Assembly (NCBI RefSeq): GCF_018860155.1
Contig: NZ_JAHKNI010000004.1
Span: 124,001 to 188,000, forward strand
Reading direction: 5' to 3'
From: Nocardia albiluteola
GTDB lineage: Bacteria > Actinomycetota > Actinomycetes > Mycobacteriales > Mycobacteriaceae
DNA: 64,000 nt
Shown here: positions 59,643 through 64,000 of the stretch, piece by piece
How the letters are laid out: each line of letters starts with the position of its first letter
Position numbering within the stretch: the stretch's first letter is position 1
The notes under the pieces: model-generated
The model's database searches: none
Told to the model about the DNA's origin: nothing
What the model saw: only the letters and a program-made list of their open reading frames with translations
Program-made: the position numbers and the translations under genes

Positions 59643-60794
59643 CTAGGACGTGCGGCCGGCAGCCGGTTCGGTCAGCTGCTCCCGCGCGATCAGTTCCCCT
59701 TGGCGCTGCAACAGTTCCGCGGCCTCGTCCTGGCACCGCTGCAGGTCCGGCTCGAGCGCGGTGAGCGGATAGGACGCGGCGAAACCCGCGCCCCGCAGCT
59801 GTGCCTCGTCGAGCAGCTGCCGTCCGGCGACGGCAATGGTGCGCACCCCGGCCTTGGCGGCGCGGGCCGCGACGCCGGCGGGCGCCTTGCCGTGCAGGGT
59901 CTGCTCGTCGAGCGAACCCTCCCCGGTCACCACCAGATCCGCGTCCTTGACCACCCGATCGAATCCGACCAGGTCGAGCAGCACGTCGATGCCGCCCGAG
60001 CGCCGGGCGCCGAGCACCGCGAGGGCGGCGAAACCGATGCCGCCCGCCGCACCGGCGCCCGGCCGGTCGGCCACGTCGAATCCGGTGCGCTGGGCCACGA
60101 GCCGGGACCAGTGCGTCAGCCCCGCCTCCAGCACGGCCAGCTCACCGGCGCCCGCGCCCTTCTGCGGCCCGAAAATCGCGGCCGCGCCGTGCGCTCCGAG
60201 CAGCGGGTTGTCGACATCGCTGGCCAGCACCAGATCCACCTCGTGGATGCGGGGATCGAGCTGGTGCAGGTCGAGATACGCGATATCGGCCAGGCCGCCG
60301 CCGCCCGGGCCCACCGGACGGGCATCCGCATCGAGCAACGATGCGCCCAGCCCGGCGAGCATGCCGGCGCCGCCGTCGGTGCAGGCACTGCCGCCCACAC
60401 CGAGAACCACCGTGCGGCAGCCGGTGTCGAGCGCGGCGAGCAGCAGCTCGCCGACGCCGCGGCTGGTCGCGGTCAGCGGGGCGAGCACGCCGTGTGGTAG
60501 CCGGGACAGCCCGCAGGCCGCCGCGGCCTCCACGACGGCGGTCGTGCCGTTGTGCGCGAACGCCGCTCGCACCGGCTCCCCGGTCGGGCCGCCGACTTCG
60601 ACCGTGGTGCAGTCGAATCCGGCGGCGGCTGCCGCGTCCACCGTCCCCTCCCCGCCGTCGGCCACCGGGACCCAGCGGATGTCGGCGTCGGGGCGAACCC
60701 GCCGGATACCGGCGGCCACCGCCTCGGCGACCTCCCCGGCGGTGAGCGAGCCCTTGAACTTGTCCGGGGCCAGTACGATTCGCGGCGAGTTCAT
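59643..60794 (-). CDS. glxK: Glycerate kinase (glycerate 2-kinase, GarK/GlxK family)
   Basis: 383 residues: MNSPRIVLAPDKFKGSLTAG, IRWVPVADGGEGTVDAAAAA, TATSRGVGELLLAALDTGC, VVLGVGGSACTDGGAGMLAG, LVLASDVDNPLLGAHGAAAI, FGPQKGAGAGE, LVVTGEGSLDEQTLHGKAPAGV are all family signatures. Phosphorylates D-glycerate to 2-phosphoglycerate, feeding glycolysis. Four bases separate it from the reductase gene upstream. Confidence 0.95.
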   Translation of the reverse strand: MNSPRIVLAPDKFKGSLTAGEVAEAVAAGIRRVRPDADIRWVPVADGGEGTVDAAAAAGFDCTTVEVGGPTGEPVRAAFAHNGTTAVVEAAAACGLSRLPHGVLAPLTATSRGVGELLLAALDTGCRTVVLGVGGSACTDGGAGMLAGLGASLLDADARPVGPGGGGLADIAYLDLHQLDPRIHEVDLVLASDVDNPLLGAHGAAAIFGPQKGAGAGELAVLEAGLTHWSRLVAQRTGFDVADRPGAGAAGGIGFAALAVLGARRSGGIDVLLDLVGFDRVVKDADLVVTGEGSLDEQTLHGKAPAGVAARAAKAGVRTIAVAGRQLLDEAQLRGAGFAASYPLTALEPDLQRCQDEAAELLQRQGELIAREQLTEPAAGRTS

Positions 60795-60798
60795 CAGG

Positions 60799-61683
60799 CT
60801 ACTTCTCGCCGCGCCCGTTGAGGTTCTCGATGACCTTCAGCAGCGCCGAGTGATCCAGCGAGCCGTAGCCCTGGGCGCGGCCCGCGGCGATCAGCGATGC
60901 GGTCAGCGCGGCGGTCGGCAGCGACACGTCGGCCTGCTTGGCGGCGTCGGTGATGATGCCCATGTCCTTGTGGTGCAGGTCGATCCGGAAGCCGGGGGCG
61001 AACTCGCGGGCCACCATCGACTTGCGCTTGCGCTCGAGGATGGTGCTGCCCGCCAGACCGCCGGCCAGCACGTCCAGGCCCTTGCCCGCGTCCACACCCA
61101 GTGCCTCCATCAGCACGATGGCCTCGGCGACCAGGGCGTAGGTGCCGCCGACCACGAGCTGGTTGGCCGCCTTGACGATCTGTCCGGCGCCGTGCGCGCC
61201 GACGTGGATGTAGGTCTTGCCGACCGCCTCGAAAACCGGTGTCACGGCGGCGAAGTCGTCCGCGTCGCCGCCGACCATGATGGACAGCACGCCCTCCTCG
61301 GCGCCGCCCTGGCCACCGGATACCGGCGCGTCGAGCACCCGGAATCCGGCCTTGGCGCCGGCCTCGGCCACCGCGATCGAGCTCTCGGGCCGGATCGTGG
61401 AGAAGTCGATCAGCAGCGCACCCTTGGGCGCGTGGGCGAACACGCCGCCCTCACCGAGCACCACGTCCTCGACCTGAGGATGGTTGGGCAGCATGGTGAT
61501 AACGATCTCGGCGTCCTTGACCGCGGCCTCGATGCTGTCCACCGCGCGACCGCCGTCGCCCTCGAGCCGCGCGTACGCGTCGGTGTTGAGGGTGTAGCCG
61601 ACCACCTCGTGCCCGGCCTTGGCCAGGTGGGAGGCCATGGGCGAGCCCATGATGCCGAGGCCGATGAATCCGATTCTGGTCAT
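60799..61683 (-). CDS. glxR: Tartronate semialdehyde reductase (2-hydroxy-3-oxopropionate reductase)
   Basis: 294 residues. NADP motif MTRIGFIGLGIMGSPMASHL, substrate motif LDAPVSGGQGGAEEGVLSIM, catalytic Lys in GQIVKAANQLVVGG, C-terminal FRIDLHHKDMGIITDAAKQA. The beta-hydroxyacid dehydrogenase reduces tartronate semialdehyde from Gcl to D-glycerate. Genome context (hyi, glxK, gcl) fixes the assignment. Confidence 0.95.
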   Translation of the reverse strand: MTRIGFIGLGIMGSPMASHLAKAGHEVVGYTLNTDAYARLEGDGGRAVDSIEAAVKDAEIVITMLPNHPQVEDVVLGEGGVFAHAPKGALLIDFSTIRPESSIAVAEAGAKAGFRVLDAPVSGGQGGAEEGVLSIMVGGDADDFAAVTPVFEAVGKTYIHVGAHGAGQIVKAANQLVVGGTYALVAEAIVLMEALGVDAGKGLDVLAGGLAGSTILERKRKSMVAREFAPGFRIDLHHKDMGIITDAAKQADVSLPTAALTASLIAAGRAQGYGSLDHSALLKVIENLNGRGEK

Positions 61684-61718
61684 GTTGTTTCTCCGTATGT
61701 CTTTCGGCGATGTATTTT

Positions 61719-62531
61719 TCAGCGGGCTGCGGGCAGCCAGGCGAAGCTGTCGGCGCTGGCGCCGCTGGGGGCGTACTCCGCGGCGACGTAGCCGCGGTAG
61801 CCGGCGGCGCCGATCTTGTCGATGTAGCCGAAGATGTCGAGCTCACCGGTGCCGGGCTCGTGCCGCCCGGGCGCGTCGGCGAACTGGACGTGCGCGATCC
61901 GGTCGGCGTGCGCCTCGATGACCTTGTCCAGATCGTCGCCGTTCACGGTGAGGTGGTAGATGTCGGCCAGCAGGCCGATGTTCGTCGCGCCCTGCGCCTC
62001 GCGAACCCGATCCAGCACGCCGACAACGTCTTCGGCGGTCTTGAGCGGATAGGTGGCGATGCCGCTGACGGGCTCGAGCAGCACGGTGCCGCCGATCTCG
62101 CCGATCGAGCGCGCGGCCAGCGCCAGGTTGCGGATGGCCACCTCGTCCTGCGCGCCGGGCTCCTGGCCCTCGAGGCGCAGGCCGTAGAGGGCGTTGAAGG
62201 CCTTGCAGCCCAGGCGACGCCCGATCGCCACGGCCACCGCGACGCTGTCGGCGAACTCCTGCTCACGTCCCGGCCACGACACCAGCCCGCGCTCTCCGGC
62301 GGGCATGTCACCGGCGAAGAGGTTCAGGCCGATCAGCTGCACGCCGGCCTGCTCGATGGCGGTGACGAAGGCCTCGACCTCGTCGTCGGCGGGGGTGGCG
62401 TTGGCGCCGAAGGGCCACCAGAACTCCACCGCGTCGAATCCGGCGGCCTTGGCCGCGGCGGGGCGCTCCAGCAGGGGCAGCTCGGTGAACAGGATGGACA
62501 GGTTCACCGCATACGGGAGGGGTTGTGTCAT
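61719..62531 (-). CDS. hyi: Hydroxypyruvate isomerase
   Basis: 270 residues. TIM-barrel xylose-isomerase-like fold: YAVNLSILFTELPLLERPAA, GFDAVEFWWPFG, IGLNLFAGDMPAGERGLVSW, LEPVSGIATYPLKTAEDVV, LLADIYHLTVNGDDLDKVIE, HVQFADAPGRHEPGTGELD, and YVAAEYAPSG; the two Glu metal ligands are in LEPVS and AAEYAP. Interconverts hydroxypyruvate and tartronate semialdehyde. ATG 62531 has AGAAGAGA upstream. First gene of the leftward operon, divergent from uraD. Confidence 0.95.
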   Translation of the reverse strand: MTQPLPYAVNLSILFTELPLLERPAAAKAAGFDAVEFWWPFGANATPADDEVEAFVTAIEQAGVQLIGLNLFAGDMPAGERGLVSWPGREQEFADSVAVAVAIGRRLGCKAFNALYGLRLEGQEPGAQDEVAIRNLALAARSIGEIGGTVLLEPVSGIATYPLKTAEDVVGVLDRVREAQGATNIGLLADIYHLTVNGDDLDKVIEAHADRIAHVQFADAPGRHEPGTGELDIFGYIDKIGAAGYRGYVAAEYAPSGASADSFAWLPAAR

Positions 62532-62632
62532 GCCGTCTCTTCTTCTCTCTCGGGATGCAGCGTCCGTACAGACTTCACTTCCGGGAAGGTGGATCGCCTC
62601 GTTGCGACCCGGATCGCGCTGTTGCGATCTTG

Positions 62633-62649
62633 ATTCCACAATATGGAAT
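62633..62649. promoter_or_regulatory. AllR-like operator before hyi
   Basis: ATTCCA-caata-TGGAAT, a perfect inverted repeat of the TTCCA/TGGAA type known from AllR/IclR-controlled allantoin genes, 101 bp upstream of hyi. No regulator gene is in the window; the AllR assignment is inference from motif and context. Confidence 0.5.
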
Positions 62650-62733
62650 GTTTCTTCCGTTATACGACGGTAGCTCCCCCGGGGTGTGGCGGTCAACACC
62701 TTTCGCGGATCCGGGCGAACCTTTGCGAATCTG

Positions 62734-62763
62734 TTGACAGCGCGTTGTGACCCCTCCTACATT
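62734..62763 (+). promoter_or_regulatory. Sigma-A-type promoter for the uraD operon
   Basis: -35 TTGACA (62734-62739) and -10 TACATT (62758-62763), 18-bp spacing. The predicted start (~62770) falls beside palindrome 62771-62788. Confidence 0.65.
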
Positions 62764-62770
62764 CGTTTCA

Positions 62771-62788
62771 GCGGAATTTAATTTCCGC
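62771..62788. promoter_or_regulatory. Palindrome overlapping the uraD transcription start
   Basis: GCGGAA-tttaat-TTCCGC, 6-bp arms, at the predicted transcription start of the uraD promoter. It resembles the ATTCCA-type site at 62633-62649 in carrying a GGAA/TTCC core, so both may bind one regulator and link uricase and allantoin operons. Confidence 0.5.
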
Positions 62789-62872
62789 ATCGTAGAAGTT
62801 GATGCGGTAGTCTCGAACTACAAGATTTCCGGCCGCAGGACCGGCGGATCGATCGGAATGCGGAGGTACCCG

Positions 62873-63370
62873 GTGACCCAAAATCTTACGATCGCGCAGC
62901 TCAACGCGCTGCCCGGCGAGGATTGGCGTGTCAGCCTGACCGGCGTGGTAGGCGTCGAGGAGTGGGTCCGCGCGGTCGACTCGGCCCGGCCGTACGCCGA
63001 TCGCGACACACTGCTGGAGCTGGCGGAGGGGCAGGTGCTCGCGCTGTCGCCCGAGCAGGTGCGCGCCGCGCTGGCCGACCATCCGCGCATCGGCGCCTCC
63101 ACCGCGCCCGGCTCCCAGGCCGCGCGCGAACAGTCCGGAGTCGATCCGGCCGATGCCGAGCTGGCGGCCGCGCTGCGCGAGGGGAACCTCGCCTACGAGG
63201 ACAAGTTCGGCCTCATCTATCTGGTGTGCGCCTCCGGCCGCACCGGCCACGAGATGCTCGCCGATTGCCTCGCGCGCCTGGACAACGATCCGGACGCCGA
63301 AATCCTGGTCACCCGAAGAGAACTCGCCGCGATCGCGCGAAAGCGGCTGGAACGGATGGTTACTCAATGA
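62873..63370 (+). CDS. uraD: OHCU decarboxylase
   Basis: 165 residues from GTG 62873, behind GGAGGT; ATG 62852 is an in-frame alternative. All-helical OHCU decarboxylase family: TIAQLNALPGEDWRVSLTGV, LADHPRIGASTAPGSQAARE (catalytic His), KFGLIYLVCASGRTGHEMLA. Converts 2-oxo-4-hydroxy-4-carboxy-5-ureidoimidazoline to S-allantoin, the third step of urate degradation. Overlaps uraH (ATGA). Confidence 0.95.
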   Translation: MTQNLTIAQLNALPGEDWRVSLTGVVGVEEWVRAVDSARPYADRDTLLELAEGQVLALSPEQVRAALADHPRIGASTAPGSQAAREQSGVDPADAELAAALREGNLAYEDKFGLIYLVCASGRTGHEMLADCLARLDNDPDAEILVTRRELAAIARKRLERMVTQ

Positions 63371-63702
63371 CCCGTAGTGCAATCACTACCCACGTGCTCG
63401 ACACCGCCGGAGGTCATCCCGCACAGGGGGTTCCGGTGCGGCTCGAGGCCCGCACTCAGGACGGCTGGCGGGAGCTGGCCTCCGGCCGCACCGACGACGA
63501 CGGTCGCTGCACCGATCTGGGCCCCGAGCGGGTCGAGGCCGGGGTCTACCGGCTGACCTTCGACACCGCCGCCTACTACGGCGACCGTCCCACGTTCTTC
63601 CCCGAGGTGACCGTGACCTTCACGATCTCCGATCCGCAGCAGCACCATCACGTGCCGCTGCTGTTGTCCCCGTTCGCCCTATCTACCTATCGAGGGAGCT
63701 GA
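63367..63702 (+). CDS. uraH: 5-hydroxyisourate hydrolase
   Basis: 111 residues, transthyretin-like: AITTHVLDTAGGHPAQGVPV (catalytic His), GRTDDDGRCTDL (Arg), VTFTISDPQQHHHVPLLLSP and the C-terminal signature YRGS. Hydrolyses 5-hydroxyisourate to OHCU. ATG 63367 overlaps the uraD stop. Confidence 0.95.
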   Translation: MTRSAITTHVLDTAGGHPAQGVPVRLEARTQDGWRELASGRTDDDGRCTDLGPERVEAGVYRLTFDTAAYYGDRPTFFPEVTVTFTISDPQQHHHVPLLLSPFALSTYRGS

Positions 63703-63708
63703 CCAGCC

Positions 63709-64000
63709 ATGGCCATCCAGCTCGGACCCAACCAGTACGGCAAGGCCGAAAACCGTCTCGTGCGCGTCTACCGCGATACGGACCGCCACCAGATCCGCGA
63801 CCTGAACGTCTCCTCCGCGCTGCGCGGGCGCTTCGCCGAGGCGCACATCGCGGGTGACCAGGGCGATGTGCTGCCGACCGACACCCAGAAGAACACCGTC
63901 TTCGCCTTCGCCAAGGAGAAGGGCGTCGAGGCGATCGAGGACTTCGCGCTCACCCTCGGCGACCACTTCATCGCCCGCTGCCCCGGCGCGGACGGCGCCC
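63709..64000 (+). CDS. Urate oxidase (3' end beyond window)
   Basis: First 97 residues of uricase: LGPNQYGKAENRLVRVYRDT with the catalytic Lys (YGKAENR), then VLPTDTQKNTVFAFAKEKGV, the T-D-T-Q-K-N signature bearing the catalytic Thr, and FALTLGDHFI. Oxidises urate to 5-hydroxyisourate. GAGGGAGC lies 9 bases before ATG 63709, 6 bp after uraH. The gene runs off the right edge. Confidence 0.95.
   Translation, partial: MAIQLGPNQYGKAENRLVRVYRDTDRHQIRDLNVSSALRGRFAEAHIAGDQGDVLPTDTQKNTVFAFAKEKGVEAIEDFALTLGDHFIARCPGADGA

Overview
The window is about 64 kb of high-GC actinobacterial DNA, most likely from Nocardia or a close mycolic-acid-bearing relative. Support comes from an MspA-type porin, a CmrA-like mycolate-maturation reductase close to a tRNA-His / oligoribonuclease / HerA-like ATPase block (an order I recall from Mycobacterium around Rv2509-Rv2511), a DesA3-type desaturase with its ferredoxin reductase, many GTG starts and heavily overlapping genes. 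No species can be named from sequence alone.

Layout. 1-21.4 kb is an accessory-looking stretch: hydrolase and deacetylase, an orphan sensor kinase, two related DUF234-type AAA ATPases (4.3-5.8 and 8.2-9.7 kb) sharing an upstream motif, an MspA porin, small oxidoreductase/regulator pairs (ADH/MmyB-type HTH, aldo-keto reductase/TetR, Baeyer-Villiger-type monooxygenase/TetR, VOC/MerR), and at least seven gene remnants (vapBC-like, alpha/beta hydrolase, LysR, frameshifted VOC, truncated SDR, SnoaL-like, tyrosine recombinase). It ends with the recombinase remnant beside tRNA-His. 21.5-28.4 kb looks like core chromosome: orn, HerA/DUF853 ATPase, amidohydrolase/MarR, lysA-type decarboxylase and the CmrA-like SDR. 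28.6-39.5 kb carries a secreted lipoprotein hydrolase, a TAP-like peptidase, a tightly overlapping PadR-dienoyl-CoA reductase-VOC operon and a FabR/DesT-regulated desaturase operon. 39.8-48.3 kb holds a possible small peptide gene, a conservon (kinase, roadblock, DUF742, GTPase), a DUF4389 protein and a three-gene ABC-2 exporter. 48.5-53.3 kb is a xylose-type ABC importer with a ROK repressor. 54.5-64 kb is a purine-degradation island: urate oxidase, HIU hydrolase and OHCU decarboxylase run rightward; hydroxypyruvate isomerase, tartronate semialdehyde reductase, glycerate kinase, allantoinase, allantoicase, a GGCT-like protein and glyoxylate carboligase run leftward, taking urate through allantoin to 2-phosphoglycerate.

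The most unusual signal is a family of short repeats placed at gene starts on the minus strand. At 32,471-32,710 three exact 80-bp units each encode a 27-codon mini-ORF whose stop overlaps the next start as GTGA. The chain links the dienoyl-CoA reductase stop to the VOC start through four consecutive 4-nt overlaps. Related copies precede the CmrA-like gene, and a different 39-bp repeat is translated in frame at the N-terminus of allantoicase.
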